From assembly GCA_037577475.1 (NCBI GenBank), contig CM075203.1, forward strand, positions 3,861,501-3,925,500: DNA of 64,000 bases, read 5' to 3'. Source of the stretch: Chaunax sp. Z400 (lineage: Eukaryota > Chordata > Actinopteri > Lophiiformes > Chaunacidae). Position numbers and translations under genes: made by a program. The notes under the pieces are model-generated. The model was not told the origin of the DNA, ran no database searches, and was given only the letters and a program-made list of their open reading frames with translations. This document shows, piece after piece, positions 23,101 to 34,702 of the stretch. Each line of letters opens with the position of its first letter. The first letter of the stretch is position 1.

Positions 23101-26100
23101 TAGAACAAAGAATTCCTACTGCTCCCCAGGATTGAGTCACACACTCCGGGAAGGTTAGATCACATTGTCTCTCCTGGACAAATGCTTCATAGTGCCTGGG
23201 TGTGAGTATGCATGTATGCATCTCTGCCCAGTCCATAGCTATTTGAGTCTTTTCAGTATCTTGGCTCACCTCACATGATTGCATAAGTATAGTCTGATGG
23301 ACATTCAGTCTATAAAGCTCAAGAAGACACAACAAATACAAATAATGCACAAATCCAAAATCAAACCTGCATGCAACAAAGGTAAAGGAGAACAAGGGTT
23401 CACAGTCATGCTAACAGCTCAGTTAGCCTCTACTTATTCAGGATGGTGCAGAGAACTAAATTCTAGCACATCTCAGTTTTTTACGTTAGCATGCTAACGT
23501 TATTTAGCCTTACATACAAACAACAGCTGAGTCTTTTGAGAATGACAATAGTTTTTAAAGTATTCATGATAGCACTTCAGGAACATCTCAAACGTTATTA
23601 CAGTCCTGATGGGGACATGAATCTGCACCAAAGTTGGGACAATTCTCCCAGTGGCTTTCAAGACGTTCAAAACCACAAATGTGTATCTCATGATGGTGCG
23701 AGATCCAAAGTCAGGGAATCTTCAATATATGTACCAAACTTCACTGCTATGTGTTCAATAGTTGGTACTGAATCTAAGTGATGGACTAACCGAGGCAAAC
23801 GACCATCATCCCTCAAACTATGTACACACAAGAACCACCAGCATCAACCAGGAGTCCCCACCGACTCTGTCTGTTATCCCTCCCCCATAGACACTAATAT
23901 GGAGCACGAAAAATGACATAAATAAGCAGACAAATAAATGAATAAATGTAGAAATATAAAGATAAATAAATAAATGAATAATTGTAGAAATAAATACAAA
24001 AAATGTGATTGGACCCTTTTCAATGACCAAAATGTATATATGTATTTATTTATTTCTACATTTATTTATTTATTTATCCTTATATCATTTTTTGTCCTCC
24101 ATGCACACTATGGGTTAAATTAATGTTTAGTCTCAGGATTAATGCGTAACATTTGCACACTTTCTCTGGACTATTTCCATTGCACACTGCACACACTTTG
24201 TCTCTGCTGTGATGTTTTGCACATTCCGTAGTCATTCTTTTTTTTTTTTTGCACACCTGCATTTTTAAAACACACATTTTATTTAAATATTTTTACTTTT
24301 TACTACGTAATGTTTTTTTGATTGCAGATTTTTCTGTTTTCTGTTTATGCATAGATTCATCTCGTCTGGATACCAAGTCAAATTCCTTGTAAGTGTAAAC
24401 TAACGTAAATATCGTAATTAAAATATTTCTGATTCTGATTTTGAAGTATTTAGAGGTATTTTGTAAATTTTTCCCTTCTAACTTTTTTTTACAATATGAT
24501 TCTGCCGTATACTGAGCAAACACAGGTAGATTCATTGACTTCCTCACGTCTAAGTCATTTCAACATCATCATTAGTCAAATCCATTTAATACAAAAGTGA
24601 AAAAAACCTTTGACATTAAGCTTTTTAATCTGATGATACAGCATAGAAATAAGGTCATTCACTTATAATTAATAAATCTGTGAACGAATGTGTCTTACCT
24701 TTGTGTGTGATGTGCGGGACTGTGTGTCCACCTAGATCTGAACCTGAAGGGGATGTGATGTCCTTCATCTCACAAGTGTGAGTGTGTGTGTGTGTGTCCT
24801 TAAACTCCCTCAGACCCTCCCACACACACCCTCACAGTATCCAGCTCTGCTCTGAGTGGGGAACTGCTTTCGCCTCTGTCTTCCAGCTCTTCTCCTCCAG
24901 CACAGCCCATGTAAAGACCTTTGTCCAGCAACCCAAATCAACTCATGATGTCAACCCACTATTCCTGTCTGTCTGACAGGCATCAAACACCTGTCTCACA
25001 CACACAGACGTGCAAGGACGGAAAGACCCCCTCACCAAGTGTTTGTGTGTATGAGTTCATGAAGCCAATTATAGCTTATAGAGGAAGGCTTTGTCATAAA
25101 TATTTCCTGAATCCTTATCTGCGCACACGAACACACAACTGTGTAGCAGTAGAGCTAACAATCACATATCCAAAGTCAAAGGTAATGCATGTGTATGCAT
25201 GTGTAACATGAGAAAGGACAGGTCCCTGAACACCTCAGTCATCATTCGTCCTACAGCAAAGCCTTAAGCCATTCAGTCCTTCAGCTTCCTGCACCGGAGG
25301 ACAGATAGCTCATTACTTCATCACTGGCTCATATGAATCACAACTCAGTCAGGGCATAGCTATCCAGTTGTATCAGTTGTGATCATTATTCTCTTGCTGA
25401 CATCATATGTTGATTAGAACAAGTTGATAAATTATACTTTTTGGGAAGAGTTCAATGAGATGATTGACTTCAATAAAATATAAATACATCCTGGCACATA
25501 ACCTGTTGTAATTGTTATTTTAATGCGAGTTGGAAGATGTTATGTAATCACCAATGTTTGTTTGTTTGTCTGTCTATCTTGAAAAGTTGTCAATGGATTT
25601 TGATAAAAATTTTGTGTAGGGGTGGGACTTGGGCCAAGAAGAGTTGAGTGAGAAATGTCATTTCATTCTTCTGTGTACTGTGTTTATGGTTTGAATGACA
25701 AAATAAACAAAGTTGAAATTAAATTTAGATGTGAATCCAGGTACGGGATGAGGATTCTGGATCACTTTTTCACCTTCTTCACCACTACGAGTTACTGTAG
25801 GGACGTTTTTTTTTTTTACTATTTGCAAATATCCTAAAAATAATAATAGTTATTATTATGATAGGCCAATCAAAATGAAAATACACAGACATGGGCATTT
25901 GCATGTGATCCCTTAATTCAAAGGAGCATCAGTAAAATGTACCCGTATTATAGTGTTTCATTTGAATTCTTCTTTGAGCCCTGAAGGCTTGAAGAGAAAT
26001 ATTAGGTCTAATTCACCAGGAACAAATTAAAGATAAAAGTTTTTTTTAAATTTATGTAGCAGTTTCAATACAGAATTCAATTCAGAATGACTGTCATCTC

Positions 26101-29100
26101 CAACCAGCAGTCCAAAACCCAAAGAAAAAATATACTAAACAATAAATCATAATCAGTTGGCATCTTATTTAAAAAAAAGAAACACACACATAACACAACA
26201 TGCACATCCACACATATTCACACAAACACACACCACATATTCAGCTGTGTGGCCTGTAAGTCAGAGCTGCATCCTGTCTGTCAATCAGAGGCTTCAATGC
26301 CTATAAATACAGTGAGTGAGGCAAATGCTCAGAATACTGACTGCTGTTTCAGGAACAGATGAAGGGAGGAAAGGGGGAGGTGGGATATCTGTCAGTATTT
26401 GGTATATCTCACCCCATCACCACCAGTCTGTGAATGTAACTGGATGGTCCACTTCTGAGAAATAACCACTAGAGGGTGATACAGCTGCAGATTTAAGACT
26501 ACAAATTTAATTCTAATTAAAAAGGAAGTACACTGTGGTCCAGAGTGAAATAAATGCACTCACATGAGAAACTACAGAGGTTCCTGTTTTTAGTGGACAG
26601 CTGCTGTATTTTCCTCAACTTTGATGGAAAGAAAAGTTTGGATCTAACTCAAAAAACTCACATCCAAGATCCAAATTACTTAGCAACAATTATATGATGT
26701 AAATTTTGTTACCTCTGCCAAGAAGGTTTTGTTTTCACTCATGTCCATCTGTTTGTTGGTTTGTCAGCAGGACTATGCAAAAACTACAGAATAGATTTCT
26801 ATGAAACTCGGTGGGAGGATGAGTCACAATAGACCTCATTAAATTTTGGGGTGAATCCAAATAAAGGAGAATGTGAGCGCTTTCCAAAATCTGGGTCCAC
26901 CAGATTTAAATATGTTTTCATAGGATGTAGTCTGTAAATTAAGGTTTCAGGGCCATGAGTTTGGTTTAATTAAAGGTGACTGTTGGGTCTTGGTGAAGGT
27001 GTAACACGCTCTACTGAGTGTCATTCTAGCTAGTCTTACTATTACCTCTGCCAAGGAGATCATGTTTTCCCCCATGCCTGTTGGTCAGTCGGTCAGTTGG
27101 TCGCTTGGGTGGCTTGTAAGTCAGTCAGGTTTTGCAAAAACCTCTGGACAAATTTCCAAAAGACTTGGTGTATTGTTGTTATGCATGACAATATATACTC
27201 ACTAGCTTGCCGTGCTTTGTCCATGTAGGTGGTGGAGAGCTCATCACTGACTGGGGTCAGCTGTGGTCCTACCATGGGCACCAGTTGACTGCCAGAGTTC
27301 AACATCAGAGCCTCTTTCGCCCGTTCAGGAGACACAAGCGGTGGGCAGGCGAGCCCGATGCAGCCCCCTGCCTCCTGGAAGCCGCTGTCCCCTTCTCCTT
27401 CCGCTTCCACCACCCCCTGATCAGGGGTCGGTGTGAGTGTATGAGGGGTCAGGGTGTGAGGGGTGTGTTCTGGAGTGGTCCACTCGGTCTGGAGAGCCTG
27501 GTAGATGAACTCTTTGCGAGGGACGCCAATGAGACACTGACCTTCCCATTGGCCCTGCATGGAAACCCCCAGATCTGTTGCACTCTCATACCTTAGAATA
27601 TAACAGATATTATGTCAGGGTGGTTTAGTTGGTCTTAGACAAGATAGTTGTGACATCTTGGGTTTAAATTTGATGCCATATCATGCTCCTCTTGTATATA
27701 TATAATATAGGCGAAGACTGACTACAGATATGTTAAAGGTGTCCCATCTAAAATGTAAAGAATAAAGGATTGAGGGGCTGTACCGGCAGATGTGATGTGG
27801 TTGAGCCTCAATCAGGATTTTCAACAACAGCTACGATGAGATAATTGATGTTGGGATTTCTAACAGAATGATTTTATCTATACGATTTCACTGTATACTG
27901 ATATTTCTTTTGGTTAGAGCTTTGAAGAAGGAAAGACGGAAAGACAGAAAAAAGAAAGATAGAAAGAAGGAAAGACAGAAATCTTCAATGGCAAAACACG
28001 AGAGCAGGACGAAGACGTGGGGGTGAGACATCTGGTCTCCATCCCTTACCCGCTCATCTCTGAGGTCTCCTCCTCTTCCTGTTGGTCATAGCGTGAAGGT
28101 GAACGTGCATGAGGAGGTGTGCGGCGTTGGCGACGGAGCGAGAGAGACTGTGTGTCTGCGTCACTGTCTGTCTCTCCGTAGTAAGCCTCGCTGTCTGGAG
28201 GGGAAGTGATACCCTTCGCTACCCCGGTAGGGGAGAGGATGGAAGTACGTTGGGAGGGCAAGGGGACTGTAGGGGGAGACAGGACCCTCATGGAGGAGTG
28301 GGGTGATTCAGATGAAGAGTGGGATCCTGAAGGGGCCCTGGAAGCATACAGATGAGAAGACATGAAAAACATGCATCAGTTCATTTGATTTGGCTTAAAG
28401 ACTGTGTGCTGTACTCTGTGTGCGAGTCCATGCTCTGACCTTTTAACCCTCAGGTTCAGGGTAGCGCTCTGTGTGTCTATGAGGTTCATGGCCTCTGCAT
28501 GACTGAGATCTGCACACGTATGATGGCCAATGGCCACCAGCTCGTCACACTCCTTCAGTCCAGCTCTGCACGCTTTGCTGCGCCTGCGTATCTGCAGAGA
28601 GGAATGAGAGTAACCCAATCATCATTTAACTTTCAGACCAGTGGTTCTCCAGCTTTTGGGCTTGTGATCACAAATAAAACAATAGTTGTGACACAGGGTC
28701 ACATGTTGCATATGTCTATAAGTTATATCCAGTATTTTTAGAACCCCTAAATTTATCTTGTTACTTCAGTGCACATCGTATATGGAGAGCTTTTTTTTTT
28801 TTTTTTTTTTTGGTGACAAGGCTGAAAACTCAGCAACCAACAATTTATGTGTTCAGACGTCTCTATTCTACTGACCCTGTATCGAAATAACTCATGAAAT
28901 TATGCAGCTGTTGCTGGAGGTCGCTAAGAGATGATGTCACAGGACCCATCAGGAAGTATGTCTGTGGGGGAAGGGTGATAGCTGGGATAGATGGGAATGT
29001 GAGTACTCTTCCTCCAGAAGAAGAAAGTCCTCCCCTTTGCCTCCTCACACACTAATACACACACTTATCTCGGTAAAAAAATGTTGAGAGGAGTGTTCCC

Positions 29101-31411
29101 ACAGCTACTTGGACTTTCAAGAGGAAAAAGTATTTACCTTTATCAGTATCTCATGACCCAATAATCCAACTTCGTCATGGCAAAAACACACGCAGGACAA
29201 CATACTAATCTTGTACTTTACCCTGAGATAAATATATACTGTATATAAACACAGCACAAGTGTGCATCGTGAAAAAGGGAGTTCAAACAGCTGCATCACC
29301 CGCCTGGACCAGGGGGGATGTCTGGCGTTCACCATATGTTCCCCACATACCCAAAATAAAACCTAGTGGGAAAATCAACCACATTCCGAGACAGAAGAAG
29401 AAACACAGGCACAGCTATGATGGCAAACGGAGAAAAAACAGGCATGAAATAGTCAGGATCCGCCGCCACAGGACCCTTTCATTATAGACAGACATTAGAA
29501 AGGAGTTATTTAAGATGTCCCTGTTACTTGAAATTCCTGTTATTTGCAAAACAGAGAAAAATGTCAACTTTCAATATAAAAATAAATAAATAAAATGCTT
29601 AAAATTCCCAAAATATCAAAAGGTACATCTCTTTTAGATGGGAGATGTGTTTTTGACAGTTTTTTGAAAAAATATCGAAAAGCTTCGAGTTAAGCCCTCA
29701 TCTGAGACAAATCCCACTCAGAATGAGACTCAATCCAACATGTAAAATGAAAAAATACAGGCGACAGTGTACCTTAAATAGCAAAAAAAAAAAAACACAC
29801 ACACACACAATTTTGGTTCATAGTTGTGTGTAGAAAGTTTCGGGAAAAAATATTGAACGGTTTTTGAGTTATGCTCCAAAAAACGAAACGTGACAAAGAG
29901 ACGAGTGTCATGAATGATGAAGCGCCATTCCTTCATCCCCCTCCTCACTTTGTTCATGGTGGAGGAATAAAAGTACTTACAATAAGGTTCATGAGCGGGT
30001 GTGTGTGTGTGTTTCTGGATGTGTGTATCTGTATCTCTCTATGTGAACAAGAGGCATTTTTCCATGCTCAGCTTCCAGTTCCACTTATTGAGCTATTCTG
30101 ATCCTCTAGTTTGTGCTCCACTCCCAGTCGGGCTTATCTGAGCTATGCCCAACTACACACACACACACACACACACAAAAGATAGGTACGCACACATTCA
30201 CCAACAAGAGGGAGCCCACGCTGATCAAACTCTTATTAAAGGTGACCTTATTGTGTGAAAATCCCAGATAAAGAGAGGCCTTTGTTGCCTCCATTTTGAC
30301 TCTGAGGTTATGACAACCCGTGAGTGACTGGCCAACTCTGAATGCCAGTATAAGCGAGGTCACATTCCTCCTCTCCAGAATAGACTTTCTTAATAGAGAG
30401 AACGTTCTAGACTGTCAGCAAATATAAACACAGATGCAAAAAGCTTTCGGAGACAAACTGAAAAAAAAATCCCTCCTGGGCTTAAAGGTGGATTATTTTA
30501 TCTAATAAATATGTGAATCTAACACAAGATAATTTTCTGTATCTGTATGTGTTTGCAGTAGAGATATTCACGTGTGATGCAACATGTGTGCAAGTTGTAT
30601 AGTGACAAAGAATGTATATGCATGCATTGTAATTATCCTCTTTAAAAGAAAGACTTTATCTCTGCTGCTGTATGATTGCTGCCAGGATGCAGTCATGAAA
30701 CCTGAGTCAAGATCAACCCCTTAAACATGTGTTCACACTGTTCTCTGACCCATGGAGCCGAATGAATATAAAAAGGGAGGGCAAAACTAAAATTGGCTTT
30801 GACCCAATGACAATGAGAAAATGATGCTCCTAGAGGTACCGCTGTGTGAAGTAGAGGAAAGATTACCTGTAATGAAAACTACTCGGTGGAAGAGATGAAC
30901 TTTTCTGAGTAACTGAAGTTTAATGTGAGTCAAATTAATTCTTCTTTTCTGCAATGCTCTGGTAATATTAGATGAGAGAAAACTACAAGTGGAAGCTTTT
31001 TTACTGTCTTTAGAATGCACTCACAAAAGTACAGGTGTGTGGGAAAAAATAGACAATCACATTAAAGGAGTGCTTGTATTTAGTTATGTTACACACACAC
31101 TAGAAGAACTGAAACCAATGCATTGAGGAACGGCTAAAGCTTGAATTACTAACACAGCAAACCACAAGACTGACCATAAAAGCCTCAGACCGCAATCAGC
31201 AGCTGCAGATTTTATTAAACCCATACTCATGTTACCACCTTGGCACTAAATCTTCTCTGCAGCCTACACACACACACACACACACACACACATGCAGACT
31301 CCACTATACCTTGGCCACCTGTAGAGGTTTTTGCTCTTCTGCTCCTCCTTGTAGTCTGAAGCCCCACGGGGCTCCTCCTGAGAGGGAGACCACGATCTCC
31401 TCCGCTACCAT
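20199..31411 (-). CDS. synpo2l: Synaptopodin 2-like protein (CHAP), five coding exons, 1208 aa
   Basis: This is an actin- and alpha-actinin-associated protein of the Z-disc in heart and skeletal muscle. Minus-strand exons are 31310-31411, 28440-28591, 28050-28337, 27203-27591 and 20199-22894 (3627 nt with TGA; phases 0, 2, 2/1 and 1 all join). Exons 1-2 encode an N-terminal PDZ domain (residues 1 to about 85; LSGGAPWGFRLQGG carries the ligand-binding loop, and an intron falls directly before IRRRSKACRAG). Exon 3 contains PPDSEAYYGETDSDAD, a signature shared with human SYNPO2L. The exon 4/5 junction makes KLQRGESLVEKQVKEA at residue 311, followed by GVLMFKKRRQRAKKYTL. The 2.7-kb last exon is Pro/Ser-rich and disordered, with TREQRIAVPAARTGIL, WKYSPNIRAPPPISYNP and a C-terminal LQPCVWRPGS. 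Human SYNPO2L is 977 aa (from memory), so the fish protein is longer, mainly in the proline-rich region. The ATG has G at -3 and G at +4. Confidence 0.95.
23400..23785. repeat. Dispersed repeat (GTTAGCATGCTAAC family) in a synpo2l intron
   Basis: Contains ACGTTAGCATGCTAACGTTA and further on GGGGACATGAATCTGCACC and CATGATGGTGCGAGATCC, in the order seen in other copies of this family. It is orientated plus, opposite to the gene. No coding capacity. Confidence 0.6.
23915..24080. repeat. AT-rich imperfect inverted repeat
   Basis: Runs of AAATAAATGTAGAAAT on the left are mirrored by ATTTCTACATTTATTT on the right, about 30-60 nt apart. Together they form a long imperfect hairpin typical of AT-rich foldback elements. 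It lies in the last intron of synpo2l. Confidence 0.6.
24100..24445 (+). mobile_element. Probable LINE 3'-end fragment
   Basis: The segment contains GTCAAATTCCTTGTAAGTGT and ends in a TTCTGATTCTGATTTTG run. This closely recalls the 3' tail of fish non-LTR retrotransposons, which finish with repeated TTCTGA units. It has no open reading frame, so it is a 5'-truncated copy. The family assignment is from memory. Confidence 0.5.
26705..27180 (+). repeat. Two CCTCTGCCAAGGAGG-family repeats in tandem
   Basis: The first copy (26712-27045) starts TACCTCTGCCAAGAAGGTTT and carries CAAAAACTACAGAATAGATT and TCTGGGTCCACCAGATTTAA. It ends with the family's typical TCATTCTAGCTAG. A second copy (27046-27178) starts TTACCTCTGCCAAGGAGATC and is truncated. 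Its end lies only about 25 bp from the donor of synpo2l exon 4, so the repeat nearly abuts a coding exon. Confidence 0.75.
28791..28811. repeat. Poly(T)21 in synpo2l intron 1
   Basis: Twenty-one T on the plus strand, so poly(A) in the transcript. It lies about 200 nt upstream of synpo2l exon 2. No other element features were recognised beside it. Confidence 0.9.
28812..31264. other. synpo2l intron 1 body
   Basis: Intron between the two PDZ exons (28592-31309 in full). I see no additional exon. Short CA/GT runs occur near 29796, 30000 and 30155. The remainder is unremarkable AT-rich DNA. Confidence 0.6.
31265..31292. repeat. (CA)n just inside synpo2l intron 1
   Basis: On the transcribed strand this is a TG run starting about 18 nt after the exon 1 donor (31309). 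A second GT run sits upstream of the ATG at 31428-31443 (CA in the transcript direction). UG-rich runs next to donors are bound by CELF/TDP-43-type factors; relevance here is inference. Confidence 0.9.
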
Positions 31412-32850
31412 CCCTGCTCACAGCCAGCTGTGTGTGTGTGTGTGAGGATGTATAGGTCGCTCTGCCCTCGTTCAGCTCCTCACACTCTGCATGAATTAAG
31501 ATGAGTGAGAGGAGACGGGAACCTCAAGCTCCTCTCAGTGATCACGGCAAATCCCCCCACCCCACCCCCTCACCCATGAGGAGGGCGGTGGCAGGTTTTC
31601 ATATGCTTATCCTGGAATGCTGTGTCGGAGGGTGGGTACTCAGGAGGGTCAGAAGAGGCAAAAGTGTGTGTATGTTTGTGTGTGTGTGTGTGTGTGTGTG
31701 TGCATTATCACTCGTATTCAACACTTGCCATGTCACTCTCAAGCACTCTGTTCAGGGGATGCTTGCTGATATACCCTCCCGAAATAACCAGTACACCACT
31801 CCCTCTTTGACCCCCACCACAGCCAGCCTGGCCAGCGGCCACGACACACAGATTGGCCTTCATCTAAACACAGGACCCCGACCTAAAGTTTAGCAGCTTC
31901 AGAGCAGGTGCTAGAGGGGCTTGTGCTCCATCTAAATAGCTTTTATCCCTCTGCTTCATCTTGTGATAGCAGACACAAAACACAATTTCACACAAAAAGT
32001 ATTAGATTTAATAGGTTTAATCTAGTCTTGCAAATATGAAGGGCAGATGATGTCATCCTGTGGGATGGTGGCCCACTCTTCAGTCAGGTAGTGTCATCCC
32101 ATCATCACATCACCAGTATGAGGTCGTTGGGTTTGAAGTCCATCATGCCTTGGACAATTTCTTATCATTTTGTCATGTACAGGCCAATTATGGGTCCAAA
32201 TGTTCTCCGCTGCTGTAGCGGCTGGTCCAAACTTGTTTCTGAGGGGCAGCAGACGGTTATGTCAATCCTGATTCTGCGTTGTTACACATGGTCGACCTGG
32301 ACACGTTGCAGCCCGTCTTTGTTTCTCCTGCTCCATGATGCTGGTGTAGATGCATTATTGTGAAATGGTGAAGCTTTACCGCCCTGGCAACTTGTCTGGT
32401 GGACTGCCCCTCCTCCAGCATAAACCTGCCATACATATGTGTAGATGTACAACCAATTTTAAAATAGAATAAAATCAAATTGGGCCAAAAATTAGTGGTG
32501 CATTTTTAAATCCCTTTAGTGCATCATTTTACAAATTACTGGGAGGATCACCATGACCATACATAGCCTATCTTAGAAACTTTAAAAAGCCAAGAGAAAG
32601 CTACACAGCAAACCTAATGTGAGAATAAACATTGCTGTCCCTGTTCATATATAGGAATATCCAATAGTCTAAGATGAATGTTTGAGATGTAAAACCCTTG
32701 AGTGTTGCATGTGTACTTCCTAACTTTGTAGTATTAAAATATGCTTCTCAAAAGCTAGATAAAAATGTATAAAACATTATTATGGTAAACTTCACATCCA
32801 GTGCTGTGGGCAGTGTAGCGCTCGTGGTACAGGGGGAAGTCGCTGTGCGG
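31412..32850. promoter_or_regulatory. Head-to-head spacer and likely promoters of synpo2l and sec24c
   Basis: Start codons point away from each other: synpo2l ATG at 31411 on minus, and the sec24c 5' UTR exon from about 32.85 kb on plus. Both promoters must therefore lie in about 1.4 kb. A CAGCTG E-box lies just upstream of the synpo2l ATG (about 31424), which suits a muscle gene but is a common motif. A GT microsatellite (about 31675-31702) and a decayed transposon occupy much of the rest. No TATA box stands out. Confidence 0.5.
32045..32445 (-). mobile_element. Decayed Tc1/mariner-like transposon remnant
   Basis: Plus-strand phrases such as ATGTCATCCTGTGGGATGG, GGCCCACTCTTC, GTTACACATGGTCGACCTGG and CAACTTGTCTGGTGGACTGC correspond, diverged, to the reverse strand of a vertebrate mariner transposase gene as I remember it. 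The reading frame is broken by many stops. No termini or target duplication could be fixed, so the edges are approximate. Confidence 0.5.
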
Positions 32851-33029
32851 TGTCCGGATGTGGACGTGGCACAGCGCTGCAGCAGTTCCGCTGAATGTCC
32901 GCCTCTGATACCAAGAAGGGATTAGTGAGAAACACCCCGGGACGACATCGGCTTCATAGTTTATCGGCCCCCAGCTTTCACAGTTTACCCCAAATTAAGG
33001 ATAGCCTTACTAATTACAACACCTCAAAG
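32850..33029 (+). other. sec24c: sec24c 5' untranslated exon 1
   Basis: A moderately GC-rich segment ends in a strong donor, CTCAAAG|GTAGGT, with the last exon base at 33029. It is followed by an intron of about 1.65 kb that ends in the acceptor TTTCATCCAG at 34683, 19 nt before the sec24c ATG. The transcription start was not identifiable, so the left edge is an estimate. Confidence 0.55.
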
Positions 33030-33085
33030 GTAGGTTTCGATTTCAAACCAGTTAATTTGTGACATTTCTGCCCGGTTTGACAGCA

Positions 33086-33480
33086 ATAGCTTAGCTTATG
33101 CTACGTTTGCTAATGCTAGCTAGTGCTACAGCACAGCGAAATAGCTAGCGGTCACTAGTAAGCCTAGCTAATGTTAGGAAGCTAAGACCTGCTATTAGCG
33201 GTTGTGCCGATATGGTCACAGCTGATTCTACCGCTGCCGCTGTCATCATTCAAGCAGTGTTGTAGCTAACGTTAGCAAGCTAGGTTAGCCGTCATGACTT
33301 GGAAGTTTGTAAAATCAAAGATTACCGCTTTACCCCGCTTGTTAGACCCATAACGATTAGCAATATCATTTGTTAATCAGGTTATATGTATTTATTGACA
33401 CGCTGTCTTGCTAACGTAAGCTAGCTAGCGAGCCGATTGAAATGCGGTACCGGGGCTGGTAGAGTTAGCATACTGCTACG
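33086..33480. repeat. TAGC/GCTA-rich cluster in sec24c intron 1
   Basis: About twenty overlapping TAGC or GCTA tetramers occur between 33086 and 33290, including GCTAGCTAG, TAGCTAGC and GCTAACGTTAGC; more follow near 33410-33470. The units are irregularly spaced, so this is not a simple tandem repeat. A similar cluster lies at the same position relative to camk2g exon 1 (55755-56000). Confidence 0.8.
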
Positions 33481-34691
33481 ATCGTCAGCTTTCCCCGCAT
33501 TTGGTGTTATCGCACTTTACCCCAGTGAAGCTTGCATGTGATTTTCCTGCCATATATTTCTTATTCCATAAATAAACTTTCGATTAAGTTTTCTTATGTT
33601 TGTCTGAAATTGCCAACCCTGTTCTTGTGCGACCTAGGCAGGGGAGCAGATGTGGGTCACAGTGTAGGCCCGACATACTAAATAGCTGTATGGCTCCGGC
33701 GATTGTATTTCTCGTTGTGGCACCTGCACTGCTGAATTATTCAAAGGCCCCGCTCGTTTAGCCCGTGTTTGTCTGTTAGATGATACTCATCTCTCTGTCA
33801 TATAAGTTAGTCTCCAGAAGACAAGTGAGAAAACAACGCCACTTGTGCACTTCTGTTAGCAAGGTTGAAGTTGACATGTGATATGCAAGAGTAATGATGC
33901 TCATAACGTAGACTCCCCACTAAGTTACCTTTAGGGGGTCTTCATATGACTCCACTGTTATGACCTGTACACACTTAATGAAGCCCTTACGTGAGTCCAG
34001 TAGACATTACACACTGTCTTCAAGCATTTAGTCTTGCCATCATAGCTGTTACACTTATCATTTGTGTCTTAATTGTTTTTAAATGATTGGTATTGCTTTG
34101 TAACTTATGGACTACTTGAAGTGACTTATATTTATTTCAGCGTTGGTAGTGCTGTGGGTAAATATGCAGTTTTCATTGTTTCTCTGTATGCATGTGTGCG
34201 AATAGGTAAACTTAATGGGGTGTGGTTATGACAAATAAGGAGCTAACAAAAGTCTCACTTAACCAGGAAATATTGTCATAAGAAAGTTTGATTTGTGTCT
34301 GGCTGTAGAAACCTAGAGAAAAGAGCCATGCAGGCTGGACTTATTTGCATACTTTACTATTTGTGAGTTCAGGTGCAAACAAACTCAGTTGGGTCAAGTA
34401 TGTCTTCTCAGGACTGCCTTAAATTCTCAACATCTGGTTTTAGTTGAAAACAAAAATTACTATCTTGCGTCCTACAGTGTTAAATAGAAGACAAATAGGT
34501 TGAGCATCTTCAAAACTGAAAAAGAAGTCTGATTGCATTCTTCGAATTACCATGACCTTCATGAGAGAGAATTCACACAGACATACGACTATCCTGTATG
34601 TTGAGAAAGAGAGGAAACAGGCTAAACAAGTCCTTAAATTATTAAATTGTTTATGTTTGTAAGATTGTCACCATTTCATCCAGCTTTAGGG

Positions 34692-34700
34692 ATGAACTGA
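34692..34700 (+). promoter_or_regulatory. sec24c: Two-codon upstream ORF before sec24c start
   Basis: The 5' UTR in the start-codon exon reads ATGAACTGAGGATGAATG. It is a uORF of Met-Asn-stop whose TGA lies two bases before the sec24c ATG. The uORF start has G at -3; the main start has A at -3. Very short uORFs this close to a main start often permit reinitiation poorly and can damp translation (known for uORFs in general; the effect here is inferred). Confidence 0.7.
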
Positions 34701-34702
34701 GG

